Source: Deroplatys truncata
Lineage: Eukaryota > Arthropoda > Insecta > Mantodea > Mantidae
Assembly (NCBI GenBank): GCA_030765065.1
Contig: CM060977.1
Coordinates: 157,924,052-157,988,051 of the forward strand
DNA: 64,000 bases
Direction of reading: 5' to 3'
The translations under genes were made by a program, and so were the position numbers. The stretch's first letter is position 1. Each line of letters begins with the position of its first letter. Below the pieces are notes generated by a model, which searched no databases, was not told where the DNA came from, and saw only the letters and a program-made list of their open reading frames with translations. Shown here in pieces: positions 1 through 12,150 of this stretch.

Positions 1-719
1 AATGACATAAATGGTTCATTCAAGAGAAAAGAGGAAAACGAGGAAGAACTTTGTCTGGTGTTTACAGCGAAGGACTACGTTTGTGTGGAAAACTGTGGTT
101 GGTTTTCGTGATAGATAATAAAACAGTCAAGTGGGTTCTGTTCAACTACAAACAACCAAAAGTGTTACTTTTATATATTATAAAGTTGTTTTAGGAAAGA
201 TACATTATAAAGTGTAAAGTAACAGATTATTTAAGACAATTTATGTACAGCTTTAAACAACGATAGATAAATTGAGCTTCCACTTCTGAGCTGTTTAGAA
301 GAAAAAGAAAGATTGCCATAATAGATATATGAAAGGGATTTTAAAATAATGTAGAATTTTGTAAACACGTAACTCTACTAATTTAATGTGGAATTCAGGA
401 ATGAAGCTGAATCTAAAACATGTAAAAGCATTGCATAGGAACGATTAAGCATTGTTTTATTTACTGTTATCTCAACAAGACGGTGCAGGTGTCCGAAGAT
501 AAACATATTTTTAAAGCAAGAGCAACCAGAAAAGCAAGAGTCGTGAAGGTGCAGAACGAGGCAAATATCAATTAAAGTTAATCGTTGACTGTTCTCTGGT
601 CCAGCAGCGTAACTCATTCTATAGTCCGTGGTTTGATCCCGGAAAAGTAGTGATTCTGTCCGCTCTACTCGTCTGTAGTAGAGAACAGGCTCAGCAAGTA
701 CAGTATTAAAATGAGTAAC
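1..719. other. Intergenic, no gene recognised
   Basis: No reading frame here resembles a known protein and no convincing exon was found. A B-box-like stretch (GTGGTTTGATCCC, near 630-643) suggests a decayed tRNA-derived SINE on the plus strand, but no A box is clear. The last eight bases (712-719, TGAGTAAC) are the left copy of the target duplication of the next element. Confidence 0.5.
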
Positions 720-1846
720 AGCAGTGGCGTAGCGTAAGGGTAGACTTTGAGACTGAGTCTACCTAAATAAATTGCCAAGAAAATAAGTAAAATTTTAAAC
801 ATATAAATGAAGACAGCCTCGAACAAGTGATGGAAGACTAATTAATACAACCACCTTCACCCCTGCTTACCCCAACGCCCCAACCCCTGCTACTTCGTGT
901 CGGATTGTAGTGCTGTGTACTTAGGCAGTTCGAAACCTCATGATGCGGCAGCAAAGTACAGTGGAGACTGGATGGCTGAGCGAGTGCAAGTCTCATCAAG
1001 AGTTATATAGCTTTTTCCGCTAAATTCCGGCCTCTCGTTGTAGGAAGACATGCCTATATTTTGTTGTGCATTAGGGGCACAAAGGTGGCAGCAACAGAGA
1101 CTTAACACGTTTAATGTGGTGTCTCTGTGTACCTGCTCTCTCCAAGCTCCGGAATCAGGACATTGAGGGTTGGAGACAAGAGTAGGGCAAGTTAGAAATA
1201 TGGACAATCCATCTATTTAATGAATTACTTATTTAAAACTCAGTTTTCGACTCTCTTATGATAAAAAGCGTGAACTTAAAGGCAAAAGACAAATTCCTAA
1301 GCTTGGCATTGTCTTCCAGGAAAACAACAAAAAACGGACATTTCAAACATCCTGTTACAGTAAATTTAATTGGTTAACTGGCAGTTACATTCATAACAAA
1401 GTGTGTTGCTTCGTATGTTTGCTTCTTGGTGGGGGGAAAAACAATGGGAGTATCAAAGGAATATCAAATATTAAAAACATTGAAAGAAAAGCTTGCAGTA
1501 AAAATCGCCATCTAGAGCTTATATACCAGAAAATCTAAGTGAGTACCCACATGGTTTTCATGATTCACAATCATACAATGGTTTATGAGCATTTTGTAAA
1601 AGTTACACCTAACGCTACATTTTATAATCCAGTTTAGTTTAAAGTGTATGTTCAGTCAATTTGAGCAATCTCAGTGATACTAATGACTACTAAAACAACC
1701 ACCCAATAATAATAATAATAATAATAATAATACAATAATTGAATCGATATGGAAAACAATATTTTATGAAACACTAATGTATGAGAATTTGTGCATTTAA
1801 AATCTAGTATACCCAGAACACAATGTCAAGCTACGCCACTGAGCAC
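720..1846. mobile_element. Non-autonomous hAT-like element with 8-bp duplication
   Basis: The two ends share the 12-bp inverted motif CAGTGGCGTAGC (722-733) and GCTACGCCACTG (1830-1841). The element is flanked by an exact 8-bp direct repeat TGAGTAAC at 712-719 and 1847-1854. An 8-bp duplication with ends starting CAGTGGCG is the usual hAT pattern. A few extra bases lie outside the shared motif at each end (2 left, 5 right), so the exact termini are uncertain. No transposase frame is visible inside, so I infer a deletion derivative or MITE. It contains an (AAT)n microsatellite. Confidence 0.6.
1705..1732. repeat. (AAT)n microsatellite
   Basis: About nine uninterrupted AAT units lie inside the hAT-like element. 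Confidence 0.9.
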
Positions 1847-2689
1847 TGAGTAACGGAATATATTAACGCTTAAAAATCTAATCAGTTAATGTACAGAAGA
1901 ATATTACAGCAGATGCGTTCTAAAAGTATAGACATCGGACTAGACATTTCTTTTTGAAGAAAAGAATTTCCATTTAAAAATATGTGAACTTTATTTGGGA
2001 ATTCAAACCCTAACGACGGTACATCGTTTCTGCGTAATTTACACCTGTGTAACAGAACAAAATACATAAATATACTTATTAGGAAGAAATTTGGTAAAAT
2101 AAAAGTGTTTATTAAAATTATTCTAAGTGCGTATCTATAGTAAATGATGTAAATTAAATTTCCGTTAGCTTTGCTTAGAGAAATAACGACGAAAAAGAAC
2201 GCAAATGTGCAACACTGGGTTAAAGTAAATTAATAGAAAATGCACACAAAAAATGATAGTGCATGTAACTATGATCATCTATGAGCCGCAGTTTGCTTAA
2301 AATGTTCCATTTATTTCACATGTAAGCACAATGCAGCCATAGAAATTCAAGCGCGGTGTCTTCATTGGAACCTGCATGACATAATAAGGGCACCGTTCTA
2401 AAATGGCTTCCCGAAAGAGCCGTAAATCGACGTGTCACTGCCGGAGGTACTATTTGTTATTCAACATCCACATGAACAATTGAAACGCGACTCGTATTTA
2501 CAGCATGGTGCTGTTTGAGGTTTCGGATCAGGAGGCAAGAAAATGTATTTTACCAGTCGCTCCTCTGATTTGTTACATCATTTCCGCAAAACAAGGATGT
2601 GCCTCGTATTAATGAGGCTAAACAAGTATTCCCGTCTCTTTCTGCAACCGTAAAACAAATGTGCAGCCGGTTACAATATTCTGCAGCAT
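1847..2689. other. Intergenic, nothing recognised
   Basis: Short frames only; no similarity that I recognise on either strand and no clear repeat structure. Confidence 0.4.
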
Positions 2690-2935
2690 AAAAAGGTCGG
2701 CTTCGTCTATCAGACACTGCACTTCTAGCGTGGCATGCTTGCCATTTGCAGAAAGCAAATTAAATTTTACAAAACAAGAGACTCTGATATTAATGTACGG
2801 CTCTGAGATCTGGGTTTTGGTAAACAAAGAAAATCAATTAATTCAAACGGCTGAAATACGATTTCTGTGATATGACTGCTGCTTCGTTTATGGAGAATGG
2901 ATGAAAATGGTTCTCAGAGTGGTAAACTATTTCTT
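2690..2935 (+). pseudogene. Non-LTR retrotransposon RT C-terminal fragment
   Basis: The plus-strand frame ending near 2870 reads MYGSEIWVLVNKENQLIQTA and then EIRFL. This is the block that follows the palm in many insect LINE reverse transcriptases (pattern LLYGSExWxLxKxxxxxIxxAExxFLR). The frame stops right after RFL, and further homologous residues may continue in another frame. Only this short segment survives; no YADD box, endonuclease or poly(A) tail was found next to it. I infer an old 5'-truncated, internally broken LINE copy. The clade is not determined. Confidence 0.6.
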
Positions 2936-3359
2936 CTCTGAGCTTAATGTCCAGGATAACATTTTAGTCTTACAGAGGTGGTGAAATAAATTATTATCAT
3001 TATTGAGTAGTTAAATGGGCCCAGGAGCTGAGAATTATCTAGCATTTGTTTTACCAGTACAAAGGAAAACGCTAGAGCAAACCGTAACTAGTCAACTCGC
3101 CCCAACCAAATTCAAACTCCGACTCTCCGGATTCTAACATGAAGAAATGTAGACAGAGCATGTGCAGGATAGACAATGACTATTCAGAACCTCTGCAACA
3201 AACTATGTAGAATGATAAAACCCACAAAGAGGATCATTTTCTGTCCTACAACCGATGTTGGCTGGTGCGTTATTTAAAAGCCACATGATTGAGCATGATT
3301 GAGTTATTACACAAACTCATTAATTTATATAAGAATAATGTAAAATTAAAAGAAAAAAT

Positions 3360-3660
3360 AATTTAGAGAAGGCCTTCAAAGTGTCCACCTTCGACCCCAA
3401 TTTATTCACGACATGTCGTTGTACTGACTGTCGAACAGTCTCCAACATATGCGGTCTTTGACGAATGCGGTCAAAGGCAGCGTGTTTGCGCACAATCATT
3501 TCTTTCCTGATGTCTACTGGGGTGGCATACACGACACTCTTCACGTGCTCAGAAAAAGTCAAACGGCGTTAAGTCGGGCGATCGTGCTGGCCATGCAACA
3601 GGTCCTCCTCTCCCTATTCACTTCTCTCTGTAGGAGTTAAGACACTCTCTTACAAATGGC
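3360..3660 (-). pseudogene. Tc1/mariner-type transposase C-terminal fragment
   Basis: On the minus strand, one frame reads WPARSPDLTPFDFF at about 3560-3600, and a second frame continues with HVKSVVYATPVDIRKE to about 3370. SPDLTPxDFFxWGxxKxxVY is the conserved end of IS630/Tc1/mariner DDE transposases and carries the third acidic residue (the D of DFF). The last segment exists in two frames (VDTLKAF versus GGHFEGLL), so at least two frameshifts are present. The N-terminal DNA-binding domain and the first two catalytic residues are absent. This is a dead fragment. Confidence 0.7.
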
Positions 3661-4569
3661 TGAAGTGTGGCCATTCTACAAAGTTTGTTGCAGAGGTCCT
3701 GAATCATCCTGTATATTAATATGACATTAGTTACATGTTCACGTTTACGTTTAATAGCAGTCACAGAGAAAGGACAAGTAACAGCATTAGCAGCCAGAAG
3801 CATTTTCAGCAGCTAATTTTATGTTTCCAACATTGATCTTGCAGTCTTCCAATTTTAGCTTCGCATTTTAGTAATGAAAAAATGAATTCAAAGGTAGTGC
3901 TGCAACGGAATAATGGTGGAAATTGTGCAAGAATAACGGAATTTTATCGCGAGATTGTGCTACCGTTGAGGATATAGGTGTATATTAAATAGCTACCATA
4001 AATTGTGATGGCTGTTACCACACAAGCTTTCTTTATTCCCTCATAACGAACACACCCCGGGCGGTTCAACGTCCTCATACCCACATCTCTGCAATAACGG
4101 CATCTCGGGATAAGCTCTGTGGCCGTTAGAAGGCGAGAAAGAAATTAGAACAAGTAAACGATCATTAAATATTTGTAAAACCTACGAATCTGCGTCCGGT
4201 CCTTTATGCTGCTCTACATTTTGAAACTCATTTCAGGGCTTTGGTTAGAAAACTTTAACTCTAGTACTAATATATGTAACATTGGAAGTTGGCTGGTGGA
4301 TTGGTCGGATTCTGAGATTAATTATTATTCCATTCCTCCCCTGTATTAAGAGGGCTCATCTGCTGTTAATTCTTTCTCATTCTTTCTTTCATGTTTTCAA
4401 AGTAACAGAATCGTGTATTAAAATACAAGTTATTAATGCATATTAGCAATACTCAAATGATAATTTTCATGCAAATCCTTAGTGATATTCATTATCAGAT
4501 TGTAAGCGAAGGAATATACGGAACAAAAATATCTTCATTGTTCAAAGTTATGAGTGTGTGTCTAGAATA
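3661..4569. other. Intergenic, nothing recognised
   Basis: No gene or structured repeat recognised. Short frames only. Confidence 0.4.
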
Positions 4570-4640
4570 AGACTGCCTCTTTGGTCGAGTGATCAAAGTT
4601 CTAACGTCATATCTCAGAGGTCGTGGTTCGATTCCCGTTT
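4570..4640 (+). repeat. tRNA-like SINE head
   Basis: A B-box-like GGTTCGATTCCC (4625-4636) is preceded by TTTGGTCGAGTG (4579-4590), an A-box-like stretch at tRNA spacing. The body has no perfect acceptor stem, so I read it as a tRNA-derived SINE head rather than a functional tRNA. Confidence 0.45.
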
Positions 4641-7317
4641 TCTCTTTTATCGGAATTATTCCCTATCATCCACAGAGTCTGAAAGTATGCATATAGAACT
4701 TATGTGTGTTTCAGAAAACCTGCAGTTCTACAATTTATGACACCAGCATTTGCTTATATGAAATTTTATAACAATGAAGCATGTATGTTCGAACTTTCAA
4801 TATTTATTTAGGATATCTATTGGATTATCAGTGTATATTGGGCTTGTTGCACCAAGAAATAAGTTCCGAAGCGAACTTCAATAACATTGTATAGGATAAT
4901 TAGGTACAAATCTCGCCCACCGTATATGGAATGACTCAAGCTGGGAGTGTTTTAATTTGTTTAGCATTCCGCTCCACATTTGTTACCCACATGTCTGTAT
5001 GTGTGAGCAAATAAACGGCTGAATCACAACTCCGATTTCATACCTACCATAGCGATGCATTTAGGTTCTCTTGTCATTATTTCAGCTTAAAGTTGCCAGA
5101 AGTCCAGTAGTATACTGGTTTCCCGTATTGGAGGTTGTGGAAACTTGTCCATTATTGATTGACCTCGTACAGAGCTTTACAGACAAATTAAAGAATGACT
5201 ATTTTTCATATTTCCTTTCAATATTTCATTATTTCCCACCATGGTAGGTACTTGACAAAACTGATCTGCATCCACTTGTCTGAATCATAATGAAGCATCG
5301 CAAATCTGTGACGGATTCTCCGAGAGCTTCTCCGATGCGTACTTTTGATATAACATGTAAGAATGCTTGTATCTCCGCATTTCTTTCACAGCAGTGGGGC
5401 TGGTCGCACAGCAAACAAAATGTGATACGGAAACCCGTGAGAAACGCACTCAGTTCAAGGAAAAATCCCATTCTTCCGATGCGGATCAGTGGGAGCCTGC
5501 CTTAAGAGCGTTCTTCATCTCACCTTCTTGCTGTGTGTAGGTATACAGTTGTTACTCTATGGCTCGGCTTTGACCTGTGTTTTACATGGATACTTTCAGC
5601 CAATCAATAAATGAACGTTACGAAGATTTTGATCGATCCATGTTAATACAGTGCTGACCAGTTTAGATATACGAATTGCAATATTTAAACAGTTCATATT
5701 TAAAAGAACATATTTGGGTATAAAATTTATTAATGATACTACTACTATACTATATCCAAATGAGAAAGAAACTCGAAACATATTTGGAAATTCCTTCCCC
5801 TCTGTGCAAATAACATCTGAAAACATAGGCATTAAAAGATTTCAACTCTCAGACGGTCAATGAGTAACCATAAAGAGTTTAAGGCAAAGGAATTGGTCAA
5901 GGAAATCTAAGACTTGTTTTAGGAACATTCAGCGGATGCCATAGTTTCCCATAGCAAATGTAAATTCAGGAGAAAGAGATTAAAGTCAACCACAAAGAGT
6001 TTACCTTAATGGTGAACGTGCAAACACTTTGTCTAGCACATTTGAGATTGCGTCTATATCCGGTAAAATCAGTGGACTGAGTATGTGTAAGTGTAAAAGA
6101 ATGTGTAGGGGCAAGGTGAGCGGGAAAGAAAGGAAAGTGATGCGGAGAAACTTCCATTAAAACAGGTGTGCTGTTATGGTAAGCGTCGGCGGATACAGTA
6201 CATGACTTCAGGGGCAATGTAAATCTTTCCTACTACTCTATTAGGAAACAGAGGCTTGCGAAGCAATAACAGACATGCAATGTCACGAAAGACAAACCTT
6301 TACTAAATTTGTGATTATCTTGAACTGTTTAATAGTAGATATTATTCAGCTTAAAAGGCAAAATACATCTCGGGGATAGAGTTGCACATTCAACATTTAA
6401 TGCGAAAACAGACATGCTGCTTCGGCATATTCTTGGAAAATATTCGACCAAACTTCCGTTTACGAACCCCACGAAAAATGGGTTAAATGACCTTAGAACG
6501 CGATAAAAGTGTGTATAGCGTAGTCGAAAAGGTCATCATTATTTCATTAGAGGACATATTAATTGTTGATTTTGGTTACATTTGCTAGAAAAATGGTTAT
6601 GTGGCAGTCGAAATCGTTCTATCCTCCATGTTATTTTACGAGCAGATACACGATGAATCACAAGAATGGGTATACGCAATTGACATTTTGTAATCGTCTT
6701 TTGTTGATTTATTCAATTAATATGCACTCATGTCAGACTTTTGATAATGTTAGTATTGAAAAAATTATACGAAATCTAACACGTACAGTTAAGTTCTAAT
6801 AAAACTGTATGAATACACCTGTAAGGAAATATAAGTTGGTAGGTAATTAATTTCTCTTATCTGCTTACCTATTTCTTTATAATAATTGAACCAAATGTCT
6901 TCAGAAAATGTTTATTCTAACAGCAAGACTGAAGAAAAGTAAATGCTAAACAACACAGGTACATCCTATTAAATAATTTAAAACCACAAAAATATTTTGG
7001 GGGACGCTCGTCAGAGAGAGACAAGCCTTTAGGCCATGTAGTCTAGTATGCAGAAGAAACATGCGCGCAAAAAACGTTTTGCACTATTCATTGAGTGATG
7101 TTTTTCGAGTTTCCTCAGTTCAGTATTAACACCAGAAAATCAATCTACTTACTATATGCTTATTATGATTACTCGTGCTACCACTTATAATGCAACTTAA
7201 ATGCTTTCAACAGCAAAGGGTGAAACTTTTAAGGAATTTTTCCACTGACACACTTGGTGCATTCATTAAAAATGGTAAGCTTCTGGAATAGTGATGATAG
7301 AGGTACCAATTTGTCCG
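4641..7317. other. Intergenic, nothing recognised
   Basis: About 2.7 kb with only short frames. The ORF at 5229-5471 (minus) has no similarity that I recognise. No splice-flanked conserved exon was found, although the missing first exon of the icarapin-like gene could lie here or upstream of the window. Confidence 0.35.
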
Positions 7318-8186
7318 TTTTTACTTTCTCTACCACATTCATTGTAGGCAGAGGTGTTGCATTTTACCCAAAAGTTCGATACCAAGATTACACCGGAAAT
7401 ATGATTTGAGGTCCCCTGAATTCAAAAAAAAGCAGTTTTAGGAAACGCTCCATGTGTGTGTCTGTGGACGGCATAACTCAAAAGCGAAAAGTTGGATAAA
7501 TATCAAAGTGGTATTCAAGCTCAGTAACTTCCAAAGATGTAGTACAGATTTTCAAGACAATCCTCCCATCCTAAATACCCTTTACATAGAATATTTCGCA
7601 AAATTTATTTTCTCAAAAATGGCTCTTAACGATTTTGATTAAGATACACTATATTAAAAATATTTACATGAAAAATAAAAGGTATATATTGAATTTTCTG
7701 TGAATAGCCTGTGAAGTCTTCTTCATTCAAAAGGAATTTTGTATAATCTTGTATAACTGGTAAATATTAAGCGATAGACGAAATCATATTACACAAAATA
7801 TGTAGATCTCTTTAAAACACACAATTTATTTAAATAACTTTTTTATTGCATCAGCCATTTCCGAGATATCCATTATTAATGGTTCCAATTGTTCAATACT
7901 TATCCATTTCCTCAAAGTTCCTGTCCATTTTCAGTTGTTTCTCATGTCATGGAAAGAGTAGGTACAGAATTTTAAGGCCAGTATATAGCATCCAGCTCTA
8001 AAACATGTGACTATCGCTATTCCCTTTGCATTTATACTGAAATGTGTAATGCAGCTATTTCTGCAAAGGTTTATCTCAATTAAAATGAAGTAGAGAGAAA
8101 AATAAGCTTTTGTAAGAATATTTTTTTTACCCATTAATAAATGATAGAGGGTAAAGAAAGTCGTATGAATGTAAGACATCAGATTC
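7318..8186 (+). repeat. Family R dispersed repeat, old divergent copy
   Basis: Starts TTTTTACTTTCTCTACC and ends AAGAAAGTCGTATGAATG...ACATCAGATT, the same ends and internal order of blocks as the other R copies. Shared blocks are AAAGTTCGATACCAAGATT, the GTGTGTGTCTGTG stretch, CTCAAAAATGGCTCTTAACG, and the GACTATCGCTATTCCC block. It differs at many more positions than the other six copies, so it is an older insertion or a different subfamily. No intact reading frame. Confidence 0.75.
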
Positions 8187-9337
8187 TTACGATTTTGCAT
8201 CACTGCATACTAAGTATTTATCTACATTATCAGAGGGCATATCAATGGCTACTACAGTAAATAAAATATATTTTATTAAAATTTTAAAATAGAAACTACC
8301 TGTATACAAAGAAAAGTTGAAACAAGAATTGAAATGCTGTTTTTATGTTTATCATAACTAAAATATTATTAGATATTGGAAAGAAGCACTCATTGCCTCA
8401 TTTACAGCTGGTTCTAATCAGCGCTTATGTTACTTCAGTTTTGTATAGGCAATCATCAAATCATATACATCTTTTATCAGTTTCAGTTGGTGAATAATCC
8501 TAATAAGAAAATCTTGCTCCTCCATCTTAGAACTTAAGTCGTTTTAAAACACTAGGATGTAGTGGCAGTCAAATAAAAAAAAATGTCTTACACCTTAAAA
8601 AGTCACATTTGAAAGACCCTGCATTTAGGTTATCGTATTTACTAATTTGGCTGTGTTGCATTACTTTGGTCTTCACTGAAAACTTCAGCAAAAGTACGGT
8701 TAAGCGCCTCTTCTTATATAGTCGTTTTTGACGACGTTTGGAAGGAATTACTACCAACGTAAATCATTCGTGTTTTAAACGCACAGATCCCTTGGGCTAC
8801 GCCCTGTCGTCGCTTCGCAGTTGCCTTTGGCCGCAACTACTATATTCCTCTCCTAAAAAACATCCCTCGGCTACACCTTGAGACTGAGCTCTCAATCGTG
8901 TTTTCAGCTATGTTAGGATTTCAAATGTTGGCTTTGAAGACCAACGTAATGCAAATTACCGATGTTTTCAATGAAGACCAAAGTAATGCAAGATATCCAC
9001 TAATTTATTGCTATAACTGAGTAACTTAATTTGCTACTGCAAAATATATCAGGATGTAGTAAAGAAAAGTGGAGAGGCTAAGTGAATGTATAGTTGGTAC
9101 CTCATTGTTGTTTTACATTATAGACGTTGATTCAGCTTTCTATCTATGTGAACTTATTTTAAAACTGACAAATGATGTGTTTGTCATTGATAAGGGGTCA
9201 CATTAATTTTTATGCACTTGCAGGAACCTTCTCTGTTTCATTTATTTTTTAGACATGGAAAAACATATTTTGATAATGAGCATTCTAATAATAATTTATA
9301 GCATACATTACAAACTAGATATTAAGTAAGATACACT
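8187..9337. other. Intergenic, GC-richer patch near 8785-8885
   Basis: No gene recognised. The patch at 8785-8885 is clearly richer in G and C than its surroundings (TTGGGCTACGCCCTGTCGTC and following). It could be part of a repeat but I see no matching copy in the window. Confidence 0.3.
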
Positions 9338-9454
9338 CTAAATACTTTTTTCCCAGTTCTTCAAAAATATTTTAGAGTGCCTCTGCTAAGTATGCAATCT
9401 AAATAATTGTTCCAAATTCGTCAAAAAATAATTTATGACTGCCTCTGCTCAAAG
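9338..9454. repeat. Imperfect tandem duplication (~60 bp units)
   Basis: The pattern TCTAAATA-TTTTT/TTGTTCC-TTC(T/G)TCAAAAA...GACTGCCTCTGCT occurs twice in a row, with the ends GTGCCTCTGCT and CTGCCTCTGCT marking the two units. It sits just upstream of the icarapin-like exon at 9543. Confidence 0.5.
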
Positions 9455-9542
9455 ATTAAATATACACATGCTTGGACTTGAGATTAAAGGAATGAAACCT
9501 ACTTGCTGATTTCTAACAATATTTGTTCCATGTGTGTTGCAG

Positions 9543-9677
9543 AAGAACGAGATGTGGAGACAGTAGAGAAAACAGACACATCTGACGAGGAAGAAGCTGA
9601 ACCAGGAACTGGCTTTATCTATATTCCAAGCTTCTATAGCTTCTTCCCAGACTTTGACCTTGCTTCTAGAATAAGAG
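9543..9677 (+). CDS. Icarapin-like protein, upstream internal exon
   Basis: A 135-nt exon flanked by a good acceptor (TTGTTCCATGTGTGTTGCAG) and donor (GAG|GTAGGT). It is open in the frame that reads EERDVETVEK, an acidic DEEEAEPGTG run, and FPDFDLASRIR. It begins with the last two bases of a codon and ends with the first base of one (phase 1 on both sides), which joins cleanly to the exon at 13235. Icarapins are secreted insect proteins, first known as a minor honeybee venom component and allergen, with homologues in non-venomous insects; their molecular role is unknown. The signal-peptide exon that should precede this one was not found and may lie upstream of the window. Assignment rests mainly on the more conserved exon at 13415 and on frame continuity. 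Confidence 0.7.
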
Positions 9678-10568
9678 GTAGGTAACTAACCTCTTTCATT
9701 ACTGTTCCTGAATAACGTATGATCATTTCATTCTTAAGTTTGCATATAGCATCCAGAATAATTATTATACTCAGAGAAGTATAGTAAATCTTTAAAATAA
9801 GAAACTAGAAACAATGATGTGTTTTAAATGATTAATTTTAAAGATGAGTTGACAGTGGAACCACGAACACTTACTATTATTAACGTAATGTGTTCCAAGA
9901 GCCGCCTACTTCCATTAACAGAAGTTTTCAGACTGGTTCGTGGTGCCATTGTTGTTCATCTTGTGGTGGTGAAATATTTCCAGTGTGAGCTAGGCGGCAG
10001 CAAAACAAAATTTATTAATCTAGTCCAGTGTTTGATGATGAAGATGCTTTTGCAAGTATCCAATTTCAATGTATATTTGGTTGGCTTTAATAACGTTATG
10101 TTTAGTATAGCATTGTGATCACCTGTCCAGAAGTGGTGTCTACTGTGGATTTGAGTCTTTGTCTAAATTTGGGGCATCTTTCAGTCTATTTCTCCTATTA
10201 AATTCATTTGAAGTGAACAAATAATTTGACATATTCCTGCTCTCTTATCTTGCAGTATGGATTGCTTAAATTGAAGCTTCAATAAACAAATTATTGATAC
10301 AAAATACATAGCACAGTTCAAAAACAAAAACACATTAAAGACACCACAGAACTCGCCCAGCAAAACAACCAGAGCAATTTAAAACAATTTTACATACCAC
10401 CCAAGAACACACTACAAACTTCACATCATCTTCTGACACAACTAACCTAGCTCCTCAAACTAGATATAGTTTAGAAAAGCTACTATACCACAAACTTAAT
10501 GACTCCATATCAAATCAGAGAGCAGGAACCTATCACATTAATTGTTCACTGCAATAGGATTTATATAG
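9678..10568 (+). other. Icarapin-like intron, first part
   Basis: Intron sequence between the exons at 9543 and 13235. The frame at 9828-10118 is open for 96 codons but resembles nothing known and lacks supporting splice sites. Confidence 0.5.
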
Positions 10569-11395
10569 AAAAAATCTGATGAGTTACACTCACATGACTT
10601 TCTCTACTCTTGTACAAACTATTTTTACAAACACTTATTCTCCATATGCTTCATGTTAATCGAGATGTTAATCTTATTGCTAATTTTCTTGTAGATGCTA
10701 GGGGAATATGGTAGGATTTAAGCGACAGTCAAATGTTTTAAGAACTGGTTCCTATGTGGCGCATTCCACTCTCTTTGCATGTTCAGGAATAAAAAAAATT
10801 AATAACGAATTCCCATTTGAGAAAAAGTATAAGTATTGGAAAATTTAAGGGAATAACAAGCAATATCTCGAAAATGGTTCACTCAACAAAAACAATGTAT
10901 ATGACATAAATTGTGTATTTCAATGCGATCTACATTTTTTGTGTAGTAAAATTTTGTCTATCTCTTAAGGTTTACCAGTTATGCAAAAGTCCTTTACAAT
11001 GAAGAATACTTTTGGAGACATTCCCAGAAAATTCGAGATATACATTTCATTTGTCATGAAAATATCTTAAACATACGATATTTTAATCAAAATCGTTAGC
11101 ATTTTTAAGAAAATAAAAAGTTTCGAAAAATCTGGGGCGGGGTTATTTTCTTGAAAACCTTTGTGTCACATCTCTGGAAGATATTGAATCTAAATACCAA
11201 GTTTTGTCTTTATTCGACTGTTCGTTTCTGAGTTATGCTGTTCAAGATACACAGACGGACATGTTTCCAAAAATGCTTTTTTTTTTGGATTCAGGGGGTC
11301 TCAAAACATATATTTCCGGTGAAATCTTGGTATCGAATTTTTGAGTGGAATACAATACTTCCCCTACTTACTATACGTAGTAGAGAAAGTAAAAA
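10569..11395 (-). repeat. Family R dispersed repeat, copy in minus orientation
   Basis: Read on the plus strand it starts AAAAAATCTGATGAGTTACA and ends CGTAGTAGAGAAAGTAAAAA, the reverse of the copy at 12151. Shared internal blocks include AAAAAGTATAAGTATTGG, CTCGAAAATGGTTCACTC and AAATACCAAGTTTTGTC. It lies in the icarapin-like intron, 0.76 kb from an oppositely oriented copy. Confidence 0.85.
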
Positions 11396-12150
11396 CCAAA
11401 GGGTTAAAAGAATACATGAGATGCCTCAAATATAAACAGACAGACAAATCTGCAGTCACTTAACACTTTTGGACAGCTAATCACAGTATACCAAGTATAA
11501 CATTATTAAACATATGTATCAGAATTGGATTCTTGATAAAAGATTTTAATAATGAAACAGATTTCTTTTGCTGCCAACAAGCCCACTCTGGAAATATGTT
11601 TCACCAAACACGATGCTGTCATTACCAACATTAACAACACCACTACAAGTCAGTCGGACAACTTCTGAAAATGGGAAACCGTTACATCCTCATAGGCAAT
11701 TCATTATTGCAAGTATCTTATTACCAGACTTTCCTGCCAATTTCTGCAAGTTTTTCATTTTCTTTATGTTTCAAAATTATTTACTTCAACTTATCAATTT
11801 CATGTTTGCAAAACTAGGAAGTGCTTCTCTGCTCTATCTTACATCAGCATTATAGGCTGTTTCAATGATTTTAGGTGAAAATGCTGTTTCTTTGTTTAGA
11901 TAACCCATATGCTATTTTTGAGTTTATACCTTACACAGAGACAATAAGCTTTTATTTCATAAGCCCCTACAATTTGGTTCGACAAGTGCCTTGAAAAACC
12001 ACTAGGTAAGCCATGTTTGATAAATGTTACAAATTATTTGTGTATTACACAAACCATTTTGTTTATTCAGATTTTAAAAAGTTGGTTATATCTGGCACTA
12101 GTTGTACAGTACTCACAGACTAGCTTTCATAAATAAGAATATTCATTATA
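11396..12150 (+). other. Intron spacer between two R copies
   Basis: Nothing recognised apart from short frames. Because it is bounded by inverted R copies, it would be the loop of a large hairpin in nascent transcripts. Confidence 0.4.

Noticed and set aside
5229-5505. Overlapping 80- and 71-residue frames
   Set aside because: No similarity recognised, no splice sites or start context; chance frames.
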